DNA of 54,737 nucleotides from Desulfamplus sp. (GTDB taxonomy: Bacteria > Desulfobacterota > Desulfobacteria > Desulfobacterales > Desulfobacteraceae), in the NCBI GenBank assembly GCA_015232455.1, contig JADFZQ010000022.1, positions 1 through 54,737 of the forward strand. The letters are read 5' to 3'. A program made the translations under genes and the position numbers. The notes below the pieces were generated by a model. The model ran no database searches, was not told where the DNA came from, and saw only the letters and a program-made list of their open reading frames with translations. Positions 8,236 through 17,868 of the stretch are shown here, one piece after another (position 1 is the first letter of the stretch; every line of letters starts with the position of its first letter).

Positions 8236-9732
8236 TCATCTTTTTAGAACGAGAAAGTATAATCTGCCTATCTGTTTCATATACCCAGCAGCAAGTTGTG
8301 CATAATTCCCATGCCCGCAAAAATAATCCGCTCTTCCAGAACCTTTAATTGCACCGCCAGTGTCTTGATTAAGCACAAATGCTGAATAGTGCTGCCATGC
8401 TATGTTATCTTCTCTGCTTGCCCATGTTGGGATAGTTGTCTCCATAAAACATATTGCACCTTTAGGCAATAGGGCTTTATCGGTTGCAATAGAACGCATT
8501 CGAGTTACTTCAACCCCAAGACACCCAACTGGACCGCCATCTCCTTTTTTGAAAAATACAAAACTTGGATTGTGATTTAGAACTTCATCAACTCTTTCAG
8601 GGTTATCTTTAAGCCATTTACGAAGAGATTGCATAGTAACATCTTCTTTTCGCATCTCGCCTTTATCAGCTAAATACTTTCCAATTGACCTATAAGGGCG
8701 ACCATTTTTTGCACTATATTGGACTCTTAAAGTTCCGCCTTGCTTTAATTCAACCCTGCCTGAACCTTGAATTTCTAAAAAGAAACGATCAATTTTGCTG
8801 TTTACCCATGCAAGTGGTTTTGCATATTTTTCAAATCCAGAACCCATTAAATCAATTTCAGCTCTGGTATAGTAAGGAATTAACTCTTTTTTGCTGTTAC
8901 GCCTTGCACCTGATGCTGGTGTGCCTCTATATTTTCCAGAGAAGCCACCTCTTGGAACTTCTATTAAATTATTAGGCTTTGAGTATATAGGATAGATATA
9001 ATCCCCTTCTTTTATTAGGCTACCTTGCAATGATGGTTCATAGTAGCCTGTAAATAAAACTGATAAGTCAATCTCTTTTGAGGCATTAGGATTGTTTGAA
9101 TATTGTTTTATATTTCTTACTTTACCATTTTGGTATGAATCTGTTTGAGATTCACCTCTTCTAACAGTTGTATAGACGCTGTAATTATTATTGATAAAAC
9201 TATTAATCTCGTAAGATGATGGAGAGGTTTCTAAAAAATCAAGAAACCTCTTTGCAGATAAACGCATAAAAGCTGCGTCATATTTATCATCACCAAAATA
9301 GAACTTTGTAGATTTAGGAACTCTTCCGTAGTAGATAATGCTTTGCTTTAATGCCCTCTTTAATCCCTTTTTTCCATGAATATCTTTTGAAAAGTCAGGG
9401 TATTGCTCTTTTGATAGTTTATGAAGCGGATAAGATGGGGTTATACCGTTAAAATATTCAATTGGCTTTTTAAATACAGATGGATCATAAGGTTTAACCC
9501 CTTCTTGCTGCGGCTCTATCTTAACTTGTTCTTTTATCTCTATTTTAGCTCTATCTTGATCTTTGATTGGTTGTTGAACAACTACAGCCCGACTGCACCC
9601 ATTTATAAAAAAATAGGCACTTAGAATAAGTGTGGTAAATATAAAATATCGTGTCTTACTTAAGTATTGTATTCTACTTAGATACCGTGTTTTACTTAGA
9701 AATAGTGTTATATTTATGTTCTGTTTCATCAT
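8236..9732 (-). CDS. mltA: Membrane-bound lytic murein transglycosylase A (MltA)
   Basis: 498 aa. MltA cleaves the MurNAc-GlcNAc bond of peptidoglycan, forming 1,6-anhydro ends. It is a lipoprotein: the hydrophobic stretch ends in lipobox FINGC (Cys about 46). The MltA domain spans about 205-400 (VLFTGYYEPSLQGS, then AWVNSKIDRFFLEIQGSGRV), followed by the 3D domain (about 400-495) with DTGGAIKGSGRADYFCGHG, which includes the expected catalytic Asp. The n-region before the signal core is oddly long and repeats LSKTRY/LSRIQY/LSKTRY. Third gene of panB-moaC-mltA, 9 bases after moaC. ATG 9729 is an equally possible start. Confidence 0.92.
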   Translation of the reverse strand: MMKQNINITLFLSKTRYLSRIQYLSKTRYFIFTTLILSAYFFINGCSRAVVVQQPIKDQDRAKIEIKEQVKIEPQQEGVKPYDPSVFKKPIEYFNGITPSYPLHKLSKEQYPDFSKDIHGKKGLKRALKQSIIYYGRVPKSTKFYFGDDKYDAAFMRLSAKRFLDFLETSPSSYEINSFINNNYSVYTTVRRGESQTDSYQNGKVRNIKQYSNNPNASKEIDLSVLFTGYYEPSLQGSLIKEGDYIYPIYSKPNNLIEVPRGGFSGKYRGTPASGARRNSKKELIPYYTRAEIDLMGSGFEKYAKPLAWVNSKIDRFFLEIQGSGRVELKQGGTLRVQYSAKNGRPYRSIGKYLADKGEMRKEDVTMQSLRKWLKDNPERVDEVLNHNPSFVFFKKGDGGPVGCLGVEVTRMRSIATDKALLPKGAICFMETTIPTWASREDNIAWQHYSAFVLNQDTGGAIKGSGRADYFCGHGNYAQLAAGYMKQIGRLYFLVLKR

Positions 9733-9741
9733 GGGTATCTT

Positions 9742-10227
9742 CTATAAATATCTCTCTGCAAGAAAATCTCCGCTTTTACCACCAGATTTGCTTTTAAGGT
9801 GAATATCAGAGATTACCATTGCCTTATCATAAGATTTGCACATATCATAAATCGTTAAAGCTGCTACAGAAACAGCGGTTAAAGCCTCCATCTCAACACC
9901 TGTTTTCCCTGAAACAGATGCTTGTGCCTCAATCGTTATAGTGCTTTGAAGATGATCAGGAAAAAAATCCACACTTACATGAGTTATATTCAATGGGTGG
10001 CACATTGGAATTAAGTCCGATGTTTTTTTGGCTGCCATGATTCCAGCAATTCTTGCAGTTTCAAGCACATTGCCTTTTTTGATAGTGATGTTAGTTATAT
10101 TTTCCAATGTATCTGGTTTCATCTTAACTACACCACACGCCACAGCAATGCGTTTGGTTATATTTTTATCATCAACATCAACCATTCTTACACTGCCATC
10201 TGCGTTAAGATGGGTAAACTCTGTCAT
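9742..10227 (-). CDS. moaC: Cyclic pyranopterin monophosphate synthase MoaC
   Basis: 161 aa, normal family length. MoaC, with the radical SAM enzyme MoaA, makes cyclic pyranopterin monophosphate in molybdenum-cofactor synthesis. Family motifs: THLNADGSVRMVDVDDK at the N-terminus, AGIMAAKKTSDLIPMCHPL (about 62-82), TGVEMEALTAVSVAALTIYDMCK (about 108-130, with the catalytic region) and KSGGKSGDF at the end. Between panB (67-base gap) and mltA (9-base gap), so probably one minus-strand transcript. No other moa or moe gene is in the window. Confidence 0.96.
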   Translation of the reverse strand: MTEFTHLNADGSVRMVDVDDKNITKRIAVACGVVKMKPDTLENITNITIKKGNVLETARIAGIMAAKKTSDLIPMCHPLNITHVSVDFFPDHLQSTITIEAQASVSGKTGVEMEALTAVSVAALTIYDMCKSYDKAMVISDIHLKSKSGGKSGDFLAERYL

Positions 10228-10294
10228 ATAGTCTGCCTTATTTGTTATAAATTTACCTTTATCATATTCAACAATTCACATATTAATTTTCTGC

Positions 10295-11086
10295 CTACTT
10301 ATACTCATACTCTTTTGAAGGGAAGATACCTCCTCTTACCTCATCAACATACTGCTTTAACCCTTGCTGTGCAGCAAGATTCAGATCAGCAAATTTTTTG
10401 ACAAATTTTGGAACAGTTCTATTGCTAATACCAAGCATATCGTGAATAACAAGAATCTGACCATCACAATCAGAACCAGCTCCAATTCCGATAGTTGGAA
10501 TCTCAAGAGCTTTTGTAATTTTAGCAGCTATCGGAGATGGTATTCCTTCAAGCACAACAGAAAATGCTCCAGCCTCTTGAACTTTTAACGCATCTGCCAT
10601 AAGCCGATCTTCATCGCGCTGCACCTTAAAACCACCCATCTGGTGGACTGATTGAGGTGTTAATCCAATATGAGCTTGGACAGGAATAGAAGCTCTTGAA
10701 ATGGCACTGATTACATTACAAACATCAGCTCCTCCTTCAAGTTTCACAGCAGAAGCACCAGCCTCTTTTAGAAATCTACCAGCATTTTCAACTGCCTTTT
10801 CAATAGATGTTTGATAAGACATAAATGGCATATCTCCTATAACCATTGAATATGAGCAGGCTCTTGATACCATTGAAGTGTGGTATAAGATTTCTTCCAT
10901 TGTAACTGCAAGTGTATTCTCTTTTCCCTGAACAACCATTCCAAGAGAATCACCAACAAGAATAATATCAATGCCAGCAGCATCAACCATATTTGCAAAT
11001 GGATAGTCATAAGCTGTTAATGCAGTAATTTTTTTACCCTCTTTCTTCATTTTATAAAGCGAAGTTGTTGTTACTCTGTTTTGCAT
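10295..11086 (-). CDS. panB: 3-methyl-2-oxobutanoate hydroxymethyltransferase PanB
   Basis: 263 aa. PanB transfers a hydroxymethyl group from 5,10-methylene-THF to alpha-ketoisovalerate, the first committed step to pantothenate and CoA. Motifs: [28 protein letters not shown] (TIM-barrel strands 1-2 with metal-binding Asp), [14 protein letters not shown] (about 114), [19 protein letters not shown] (about 135-153), VLEGIP and [20 protein letters not shown] (about 197-216). The ribosome site CAGGAGA precedes ATG 11086. First gene of panB-moaC-mltA. panC and panD are not nearby. Confidence 0.97.
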   Translation of the reverse strand: MQNRVTTTSLYKMKKEGKKITALTAYDYPFANMVDAAGIDIILVGDSLGMVVQGKENTLAVTMEEILYHTSMVSRACSYSMVIGDMPFMSYQTSIEKAVENAGRFLKEAGASAVKLEGGADVCNVISAISRASIPVQAHIGLTPQSVHQMGGFKVQRDEDRLMADALKVQEAGAFSVVLEGIPSPIAAKITKALEIPTIGIGAGSDCDGQILVIHDMLGISNRTVPKFVKKFADLNLAAQQGLKQYVDEVRGGIFPSKEYEYK

Positions 11087-11196
11087 GTTCTTCTCCTGAT
11101 TTTTTATATTGTTAATAGTTAGCGGTTCTTACCATTTATTAAACTCATCTTCAATATCAATTACAGCAATTTTAACTTTAGTTAGCCATTAAATAA

Positions 11197-11222
11197 GTAG
11201 AGACGCACGGCGTGGTCTCTAC
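11197..11222. repeat. Decayed copy of the GTAGAGACGCACGG palindrome
   Basis: The left arm GTAGAGACGCACGG is intact. The right arm CGTGGTCTCTAC has lost bases relative to the perfect copy at 3667-3694. Located between panB and hisS. Confidence 0.65.
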
Positions 11223-11323
11223 TATTAGTTTTTTTGCAATTAGGCGTTTAGGGATTAATTAAATTCTCATTCTTAAGATAAAAGAGGTCGCCTAAAGCCG
11301 ACTATATACATAAGATTTAGTCA

Positions 11324-11353
11324 TTGACTATAAAACATATATCCGAGTATAAA
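11324..11353 (+). promoter_or_regulatory. Probable hisS promoter
   Basis: -35 TTGACT (11324-11329), an 18-base spacer, and -10 TATAAA (11348-11353), about 80 bases before the hisS ATG. No T-box or other leader structure is evident in the 5' leader. Confidence 0.5.
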
Positions 11354-11431
11354 AGAGTCTTATTTTCATCGTCTTCGGTTTAATTTCAATACTATAGAGA
11401 AGGCAAATTTTATTTAAAATGGTGAGGAAAA

Positions 11432-12790
11432 ATGATACAGACCATAAGAGGTTTTAGAGACATATTACCAGAAGATATAGCTATTTGGCAGGCAATTGAA
11501 AAAACAGCCTCAAAGCTCTTTGAAGATTTTGGATTTAAAGAGATTCGTATTCCAATTATGGAAAAAACAGAACTTTTTGCAAGAAGCATTGGTGAAACTA
11601 CTGATATTGTTGAAAAAGAGATGTACACCTTTCCAGATAGAAAAGGCGATAAACTAACTTTAAGACCAGAGGCAACAGCATCGGTTGTCAGAGCATATAT
11701 ACAGCACAATATGGGGGCATCTGACTCTGTTCAAAAACTCTATACAATAGGACCAATGTTTAGAAGAGAAAGACCACAAAAAGGTAGATACCGTCAATTT
11801 TATCAAATTAATGCCGAAGTTTTTGGTATTGAATCACCTTATATTGATGCACAGCTTATCTTGATTTTAAACGAGCTTTTTAAACGTCTCGGGCTTTCTG
11901 AACTCAAAGCTCATATCAATTCGCTTGGTTGTAAAGAGTGCAGACCAACCTTTCAAAAAGAGCTTTTAGGATTTTTAGAGGGCAAAAAAGAGCATCTTTG
12001 CGAGAACTGTTTAAGGCGTATGGATAAAAACCCGCTACGAACCCTTGATTGCAAAGTGGCTGAGTGCCGCGAGGCTTTGAAAGATGCACCTTCAACGCTT
12101 AACCACCTTTGTGATAATTGCAAAGAGCATTTTGAGACTGTAAAAAGTGTGCTTACAGAGCAGAATGTAGAATTTACAGTTGATAAAACATTAGTAAGAG
12201 GTCTTGATTATTACTCAAGAACTACATTTGAAATTCTAACAACAGCTTTAGGTGCACAAAGTGCAGTTGCAGGTGGTGGAAGATATGATGCTCTTATAAA
12301 AGAGTTAGGTGGTCCAGAGACTTACGGAATCGGTTTTGCAATAGGTTTTGATAGGCTTGCAGAGATTGTTGCCCAGATGATAAATGCTAAAGATGTTGAA
12401 GTCAAAGATGGTTCAGCTGCGATCTCTGAAGGTAATACTGATAGGCTCTCTCAGAGTAATACTTCGTCTGACTTTATGAATCTTTTATCTCCAAAAGTGC
12501 CAGATATTTTTATTATTCCGCTTGGAGAAAAAGCAATTCGGCTTGCATATATGTGGACATCAGCTTTAAATATTGCTGGTATCAGAACTGAGACAGATTA
12601 CAGCGGCAGAAGTCTTAAGAGTCTTATGAAACGAGCTGATAAAATAAATGCCTCAAACGTTCTTATTGCAGGAGATAAAGAGATTGAGGATAACGCTCTT
12701 GTATTAAGGAACATGAAAACAAAAGAGCAATTTTTTATAACTACTGATAATCCTGTTGAACAGATTGAAACGCTCTTAAATAGAGTATAA
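11432..12790 (+). CDS. hisS: Histidyl-tRNA synthetase
   Basis: 452 aa class II synthetase that charges tRNA-His. Motif 2 LRPEATASVVRAYIQH with MFRRERPQKGRYRQF (about 77-125), histidine A motif GLDYYSRTTFEI (about 254) and motif 3 GGGRYDALIKELGG...GIGFAIGFDRL (about 281-312) are all present, then a C-terminal anticodon-binding domain (about 360-450). A hydrophilic insert of about 30 residues (about 318-348: VKDGSAAISEGNTDRLSQSN and following) lies between catalytic core and anticodon domain, where most orthologues have a short linker. Starts at ATG 11432 after GTGAGGAAAA. Followed by aspS, a common pairing, with a hairpin repeat between them. Confidence 0.97.
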   Translation: MIQTIRGFRDILPEDIAIWQAIEKTASKLFEDFGFKEIRIPIMEKTELFARSIGETTDIVEKEMYTFPDRKGDKLTLRPEATASVVRAYIQHNMGASDSVQKLYTIGPMFRRERPQKGRYRQFYQINAEVFGIESPYIDAQLILILNELFKRLGLSELKAHINSLGCKECRPTFQKELLGFLEGKKEHLCENCLRRMDKNPLRTLDCKVAECREALKDAPSTLNHLCDNCKEHFETVKSVLTEQNVEFTVDKTLVRGLDYYSRTTFEILTTALGAQSAVAGGGRYDALIKELGGPETYGIGFAIGFDRLAEIVAQMINAKDVEVKDGSAAISEGNTDRLSQSNTSSDFMNLLSPKVPDIFIIPLGEKAIRLAYMWTSALNIAGIRTETDYSGRSLKSLMKRADKINASNVLIAGDKEIEDNALVLRNMKTKEQFFITTDNPVEQIETLLNRV

Positions 12791-12806
12791 TATTGTCAAA
12801 AAACGA

Positions 12807-12844
12807 TTATTGTAGGGTTTAACCATGGTAAAACCCTGCAATAA
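12807..12844. repeat. Palindromic repeat (family GTAGGGTTT...AAACCCTAC), hisS-aspS gap
   Basis: Arms TTATTGTAGGGTTT and AAACCCTGCAATAA pair over 14 positions with one G-T. The middle is AACCATGGTA, itself nearly palindromic. A second copy lies after aspS at 14768-14797. It may act as a transcription attenuator between the two genes. Confidence 0.7.
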
Positions 12845-12915
12845 CAACCGAATATAAAACAGTATAAATGTTTATATAAAAGACAAATTAAATATATAAG
12901 ATGAGGAAAAATTAG

Positions 12916-14721
12916 GTGACAGATTTACTTGGAAATATGAGAAGAACCCACAACTGTGGGGAGTTAAGAATAGGCGATGTTGGCAAAGATATTGTTTTAA
13001 TGGGTTGGGTGCAAAGACGCCGTGATCACGGTGGAGTTATTTTTGTTGATTTTAGGGATAGGGCAGGGCTTACTCAGATTGTCTTTAATCCTGAAATATC
13101 CCAGTCAGTGCATGAAAAAGCACAAGTTATAAGAGGTGAATTTGTGCTTGGAGTAAAAGGCAAAGTTGTTGCCCGCCCAACTGATATGGTTAATAAAAAT
13201 ATGGACACAGGGGAGATTGAGGTTTTTGTAGATGAACTTAAAATTTTGAGTCATGCACAAACTCCAATATTCCAGATTGAAGATAGAGTTGAAGCATCAG
13301 AGATAATCCGCCTCCAATACAGACACTTAGATTTACGCCGTCCCCAATTGCAAAAAAACATCATAGCAAGGCATACTGCTGCAAGAACTGTCAGAGAATA
13401 CTTAAACGAGAGAGGCTTTCTTGATATAGAGACCCCATTTCTTACAAAAAGCACGCCAGAAGGAGCAAGAGATTATCTTGTTCCAAGCCGCGTAAATCAT
13501 GGCTGTTTTTATGCGTTGCCCCAATCTCCACAGCTATTTAAACAGCTTTTGATGATAAGCGGCTTTGAAAGATATTATCAGATTGTCCGCTGTTTCAGAG
13601 ACGAAGATTTAAGAGCAGACCGCCAGCCAGAATTTACCCAGATTGATATGGAGCTATCATTTGTTGGCGAAGAAGACATAATGGAGATAACCGAAGGGTT
13701 GATTAAAGAGGTTTTTAAGAAAGTTCGTAACATTGATGTTCAAATACCATTTGAACGTATTACATATCAAGAGTCAATGGAGCGATTTGGTATTGATCGT
13801 CCAGATATGCGTTTTGGTTTAGAATTGCACGATGTTTCTGACATTGTTAAAGATGCAAATTTTAAAGTCTTTGCATCTGCTGTTAAAAATGGCGGTATTG
13901 TTAAAGCTATAAATGCTAAAGGTTGTGGCGGAGTTGATGGAACTTCTGGTATGAGCCGAAAAGAGATTGATGAGCTGACCGCATTTGCAGCAATCTACAA
14001 AGCAAAAGGGCTTGCATGGATTAAAGTTAAAGAGAATGAATGGCAATCTCCAATTGCAAAGTTCTTTACAGAATCCGAAAAAGCAGCATTAAAAGAGCGG
14101 TTAAATATGGAAGTTGGAGACTTAATATTCTTTGTTGCTGACAGCGTTAAAGTAACTAATGAGGCTTTAGGGCAGCTAAGAAATGAGCTTGCAAGAAGAT
14201 TAAATCTGATTGATAACAATGTCTATCGTTTTGTTTGGGTTACCCATTTTCCTCTGCTTGAATATGATGAGGCTGAAAAACGTTATCAGGCTTTGCACCA
14301 CCCATTTACCGCACCTCTTGAAGAGGATATGGATAAACTTGAATCTGATCCGCTAAATATTCGTTCAAGAGCTTATGATATGGTGCTAAATGGAACAGAG
14401 ATTGGCGGTGGAAGTATCCGTATCCACTCAACAGAACTTCAAGAGAGAGTCTTAAATCTATTGGGAATTGGTAAAGAAGAGGCTCAAGAAAAATTTGGAT
14501 TTTTACTAAACGCTCTTGCTTCTGGAACTCCGCCTCATGGCGGGCTTGCATTTGGATTTGACAGGCTTGTTATGCTTTTATGTCAGGAAGATTCAATCCG
14601 CGATGTTATTGCATTTCCAAAGACCCAAAAAGCAACCTGTCTTCTTACTGATGCTCCATCAGTTCCAACAATGGCTCAGTTGCAGGAGTTATCAATTAAA
14701 GTGTCAAAACTTGAAGAGTGA
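12916..14721 (+). CDS. aspS: Aspartyl-tRNA synthetase (bacterial type)
   Basis: 601 aa, matching the bacterial form. An OB-fold anticodon domain (1-110, with [20 protein letters not shown]) is followed by motif 1 (about 140-170, [20 protein letters not shown]), motif 2 [20 protein letters not shown] (about 217-236), a bacterial GAD insertion domain (about 290-420) and motif 3 [15 protein letters not shown] (about 545-560). Start is GTG 12916 after GAGGAAAAA; the upstream frame is closed. Whether it is discriminating or also makes Asp-tRNA-Asn is not readable here; no gatCAB is in the window. Confidence 0.97.
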   Translation: MTDLLGNMRRTHNCGELRIGDVGKDIVLMGWVQRRRDHGGVIFVDFRDRAGLTQIVFNPEISQSVHEKAQVIRGEFVLGVKGKVVARPTDMVNKNMDTGEIEVFVDELKILSHAQTPIFQIEDRVEASEIIRLQYRHLDLRRPQLQKNIIARHTAARTVREYLNERGFLDIETPFLTKSTPEGARDYLVPSRVNHGCFYALPQSPQLFKQLLMISGFERYYQIVRCFRDEDLRADRQPEFTQIDMELSFVGEEDIMEITEGLIKEVFKKVRNIDVQIPFERITYQESMERFGIDRPDMRFGLELHDVSDIVKDANFKVFASAVKNGGIVKAINAKGCGGVDGTSGMSRKEIDELTAFAAIYKAKGLAWIKVKENEWQSPIAKFFTESEKAALKERLNMEVGDLIFFVADSVKVTNEALGQLRNELARRLNLIDNNVYRFVWVTHFPLLEYDEAEKRYQALHHPFTAPLEEDMDKLESDPLNIRSRAYDMVLNGTEIGGGSIRIHSTELQERVLNLLGIGKEEAQEKFGFLLNALASGTPPHGGLAFGFDRLVMLLCQEDSIRDVIAFPKTQKATCLLTDAPSVPTMAQLQELSIKVSKLEE

Positions 14722-14767
14722 AGTGTAAATTTTATTTTAGAGTTTTATTTTTTAGTTGTAGGGGGTG

Positions 14768-14797
14768 AGTAGGGTTTTAAACATGGTTAAACCCTAC
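14768..14797. repeat. Palindromic repeat (family GTAGGGTTT), after aspS
   Basis: AGTAGGGTTT and AAACCCTACT flank a centre containing ACATGG. Same family as 12807-12844. About 45 bases after the aspS stop; it could double as a terminator, but no T-run follows. Confidence 0.65.
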
Positions 14798-14847
14798 TAC
14801 TCCTGTTTTGAGTATAATTTAAGATGAACAAATAATTAAAGTCAAAC

Positions 14848-15726
14848 ATGAATGAAATATACCTTCAATTAAGAGAAGAAGCTCGAAATATTGTAGCATC
14901 TTTGCCTCTTCCTCAATTTTATCAGAAGTTTCAAAGAGAGATTGACTATTCTCGTCAGATGCTAAACTCTCACCCTATGTTGGTTAAAATTAAAGAGGAG
15001 ATAACCCCATTAATTGAAGATGATTTTGGTCATGGTATGCGTCATTCTGATTTGGTGTGTATAGATGCTGGGGCAATAGTGCAGATTGAGATACAAAATC
15101 AAGAAATTAATAAATTGTCATCTCAATCCTCTCAAATAAAAGAGAATGAAAATAGTGATATTGTAATCAAAAGCAATATAAAAATAGAAACCAGCAAGAT
15201 TGAACAAATCTTGCTGGTTCAGGTAGCTGGGTTACTGCATGATATTAAAAGGAAGGAAAAACACCATTCAGCAGAAGGTGCAAAGTTTGCAAAAATATTT
15301 CTATCAGATGGAAAATATCCTCTTACAGAAGAGGATATTGAGATAGTTTGTTGTGCAATCAACGAACATGAAGCATTTCAAAAAAAGCAAGAAGATCAAG
15401 AGAAGATAATGGGCAATGGTCATATTGAGTCAGATAAGAACCAAAATAAATCTCTCATATCTAATGCTCTTTATGATGCTGATAAATTTAGATGGGGACC
15501 TGATAATTTTACTCATACAGTGTGGGATATGGTAATGTTTTCAAAAGCACCAATTTCTGAATTTGTAAAACGTTACCCTATTGGTATGAACGTCTTAGAG
15601 CAGATCAAAAGCACTTTTAGAACAGAGACCGGTAAATTATATGGTCCCAATTTTATTAGCATTGGAATTGAAATAGGTAATCGTCTCTTTAAGGTAATTG
15701 AAAAATTAAATTTAAATCTTGATTAA
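14848..15726 (+). CDS. HD-domain metal-dependent phosphohydrolase-like protein
   Basis: 292 aa, cytosolic. The HD constellation is visible: GHGMRHSDLVCIDAGAI (first His, about 53-69), LLHDIKRKEKHHSAEG (the HD pair, about 130-145), INEHEAF (about 171) and NALYDADKFRWGPDNF (final Asp, about 211). The family hydrolyses phosphate esters or nucleotides; substrate unknown. Between the first His and the HD pair sits a polar insert of about 35 residues (about 86-120, rich in Lys, Asn, Ser, Ile). The insert region of the DNA contains a perfect 13-bp inverted repeat with a 5-base loop at 15189-15219. No strong ribosome site. About 125 bases after aspS, separated by a palindromic repeat. Confidence 0.8.
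   Translation: MNEIYLQLREEARNIVASLPLPQFYQKFQREIDYSRQMLNSHPMLVKIKEEITPLIEDDFGHGMRHSDLVCIDAGAIVQIEIQNQEINKLSSQSSQIKENENSDIVIKSNIKIETSKIEQILLVQVAGLLHDIKRKEKHHSAEGAKFAKIFLSDGKYPLTEEDIEIVCCAINEHEAFQKKQEDQEKIMGNGHIESDKNQNKSLISNALYDADKFRWGPDNFTHTVWDMVMFSKAPISEFVKRYPIGMNVLEQIKSTFRTETGKLYGPNFISIGIEIGNRLFKVIEKLNLNLD
15189..15219. repeat. Perfect inverted repeat inside the HD-domain gene
   Basis: AACCAGCAAGATT and AATCTTGCTGGTT (13 bp each) surround GAACA. It lies in frame at the end of the polar insert of the HD protein (residues about 115-124). This is terminator-grade structure inside coding sequence. Confidence 0.85.
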
Positions 15727-15787
15727 ATATAACTTTAAACAACTATTAGTATTAATCATTATTTCCACAATTAATTAAAATAGTTTA

Positions 15788-16087
15788 TCATATATTTTGA
15801 GCATTATATGTTTTGTTTTTCTTTACACACAATATTGGTGTATTAAAAACAAGGGCAGAAAGTTCATGCTCACGTTGAACCTCAAGCTGTAAAGATTTAG
15901 TATCAATTTCAAAATACTTTGAAATCACCTCTACAATATCCTTTTGAAGACTCTCAAGTGTCATCTCATTGATTTCCAGCTTATCGTAAACAAGGGCAAA
16001 CTGTAACCTTTTTTTGGCAGTCTCCTTACTGGATTTCTTCCCTGAAAATTTTTTCATAAATCCGTTAAGCATGGAATCCATCCTCAT
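15788..16087 (-). CDS. minE: Cell division topological specificity factor MinE
   Basis: 99 aa. MinE stimulates the MinD ATPase and drives pole-to-pole oscillation of MinCD, keeping the Z-ring at mid-cell. It has the amphipathic N-terminal membrane-targeting helix (MLNGFMKKFSGKK), the MinD-contact segment AKKRLQFALVYDKLEI (about 25-40) and the dimerisation domain with VISKYFEIDTKSLQLEVQRE. Its ATG overlaps the minD stop in an ATGA arrangement, indicating translational coupling. Last gene of minCDE. Confidence 0.93.
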   Translation of the reverse strand: MRMDSMLNGFMKKFSGKKSSKETAKKRLQFALVYDKLEINEMTLESLQKDIVEVISKYFEIDTKSLQLEVQREHELSALVFNTPILCVKKNKTYNAQNI

Positions 16088-16884
16088 TTAGTCAAACCTA
16101 ATTTTTGTGTAATCTTGCTCCAAATTCCAGTTTTAACAGTAGGAATCTGTATTGGCAGGTCTGTCTCTCCATTGATTCTTTTTGCAATTCTTCTAAATGC
16201 CTGCCCAGCAAGAGATTGATTTTGCATAACTAAAGGTACACCAGTATTTGTAGAGACAACAACCTGATCATCCATTGGAACAAGCCCAAGAAGATCAATA
16301 GAGAGAATATCCATAACATCTTCGTGGCTTAACATATCGCCTCTTACCACCATTTCAGGTATAATCCTGTTCACAATAAGTCTTGGTGTTATTGAGCGTG
16401 CATACAAAAGACCAATAACTCTGTCCGCATCTTTTATAGAAGAGACATCAGGAGTGCATACCACAATAGCTTCATCTGCTGCCACAACTGAATTTTCAAA
16501 ACCTTTCTCAATGCCAGCGGGCGAATCCATGATAACATAGTTGAACTCGCTCTTTAGCTGCTTTGCAAGTCTTTGAACTCCAAGTGCAGTAAGAACATCT
16601 TTGTTATCACTTTGAGATGCTGGAACCAAAAAAAGATTTTCAATTCTTCTATCTCTTATCAATGCTTGAGATAGGTTACATCTTTTATTAACCACATCAA
16701 CAATATTGAATACTATTCTATTCTCAAGTCCTAAAACAATATCAAGGTTTCTAAGACCGATATCCATGTCAATTACAGCAACCCTATTTCCTTCAAGGGC
16801 AAGGGCAGCACCAATAGAGGCGGTAGCAGTTGTTTTACCCACCCCTCCTTTACCTGATGTTACTACGATTATTTTGCCTTCCAA
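16084..16884 (-). CDS. minD: Septum site-determining ATPase MinD
   Basis: 266 aa ParA/MRP-type ATPase. Deviant Walker A GKGGVGKTT (about 10-18), switch I-like DMDIGLRNLDIVLG (about 39-52) and Walker B/switch II VIMDSPAGIE (about 118-127) are present. A C-terminal amphipathic helix (GIWSKITQKLGLTK) would bind membrane in the ATP state. The start is TTG at 16884, supported by GAGGTG six bases upstream; no in-frame ATG comes near it. Middle gene of minCDE, 100 bases after minC. Confidence 0.96.
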   Translation of the reverse strand: MEGKIIVVTSGKGGVGKTTATASIGAALALEGNRVAVIDMDIGLRNLDIVLGLENRIVFNIVDVVNKRCNLSQALIRDRRIENLFLVPASQSDNKDVLTALGVQRLAKQLKSEFNYVIMDSPAGIEKGFENSVVAADEAIVVCTPDVSSIKDADRVIGLLYARSITPRLIVNRIIPEMVVRGDMLSHEDVMDILSIDLLGLVPMDDQVVVSTNTGVPLVMQNQSLAGQAFRRIAKRINGETDLPIQIPTVKTGIWSKITQKLGLTK

Positions 16885-16984
16885 TTAACACCTCATTTAC
16901 ATTATCAATATTATTTTATTAGGTATTATCAATATCATTTTTATTAGTAAAATTTGGAATAAATAATAAATCAATTTGAAATAA

Positions 16985-17764
16985 TTACATGATAGTTGGC
17001 CACGGAATTTTTCCAAATGGCTGAGTTTTAATATAATCTTCCGTAATAATTTTATTATCTTTCACAGTTGCATATACTATTTTGCCAGAAAGCTCGCTAT
17101 TTATCTCCATAGATACAACTCCACCTATCTGAATATTTGGTGGACGAAAATCAAGAGCCATGACAAAAGCCTCATCATCATCAGGATAACCCGCATAAAC
17201 TGGTGCTAAAAGAGAACCAAGAACAATAATATTACCACCAGCAGTCAGTTCCGCACCCGGATTGACATTGCCAGCAATTATGAGGTGTCCTTTTGTATCT
17301 ATTTTTTGACCAGAACGGACTCGTCCTGTGAGTATAAGTGCATCGCTTCTATCGCTTATCCAACCTTTATTGTTATTAGTACGAAGATTATTATCAACAC
17401 TATTTTGCTTGTTCAATTGGTAATTTGATGTTGAATTTTTATCATGTGCTTTTGTAACACTTCCAACATCAAACTTACTTTTTAGTAATAGTTTGATGTT
17501 GTTTACTAAATCATCATATCCCTCAACATTTCCAACATCAATAACAACCTTTGAATTTACAGCAAGATTTTTGAGTCGTTCAAATAGTTCAGAGACCTCT
17601 TTATATATTTCCTCTTCAGGAACGGCAGGATTGATTGTAACTAAAAATCCATCTCCAACTCCCTTTAGTTTAACTGATGGTATTGATGGGGCTACAGCTT
17701 CATTTGGCACGATACCCAATTCCATTTCATTGTGCTTATTCATCTTGTTATTTTTTAACCACAT
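16985..17764 (-). CDS. minC: Septum site-determining protein MinC
   Basis: 259 aa. MinC inhibits FtsZ polymerisation and is recruited to the membrane by MinD. The N-terminal FtsZ-inhibiting domain (about 24-120) is followed by the C-terminal beta-helix dimer/MinD-binding domain (about 150-240) with GRVRSGQKIDTKGHLIIAG and NVNPGAELTAGGNIIVLGSL. The linker between them is unusually Asn/Ser-rich (about 113-142). The last ~20 residues after the MinC domain (TEDYIKTQPFGKIPWPTIM) are an extra tail. First gene of minCDE. ATG at residue 8 is an alternative start. Confidence 0.92.
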   Translation of the reverse strand: MWLKNNKMNKHNEMELGIVPNEAVAPSIPSVKLKGVGDGFLVTINPAVPEEEIYKEVSELFERLKNLAVNSKVVIDVGNVEGYDDLVNNIKLLLKSKFDVGSVTKAHDKNSTSNYQLNKQNSVDNNLRTNNNKGWISDRSDALILTGRVRSGQKIDTKGHLIIAGNVNPGAELTAGGNIIVLGSLLAPVYAGYPDDDEAFVMALDFRPPNIQIGGVVSMEINSELSGKIVYATVKDNKIITEDYIKTQPFGKIPWPTIM

Positions 17765-17868
17765 TGTCTCTATCTTTTAATAATGCAATAATAAATTTTG
17801 TTGTTTACTATAAAAAACCACTATCATGGTGTCAAGATGGAATATTTGAACAGTTAATCAAAATTTAA

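Larger units (their letters stand above)
11087..11431. other. Divergent intergenic region between panB and hisS
   Basis: 345 bases without a gene. It holds the hisS promoter (11324-11353) and a decayed copy of the GTAGAGACGCACGG palindrome (11197-11222). No other structure stands out. Confidence 0.6.

Noticed and set aside
11354-11431. T-box or amino-acid riboswitch leader before hisS
   Set aside because: The leader is only about 70 bases and lacks T-box elements or a strong terminator hairpin.
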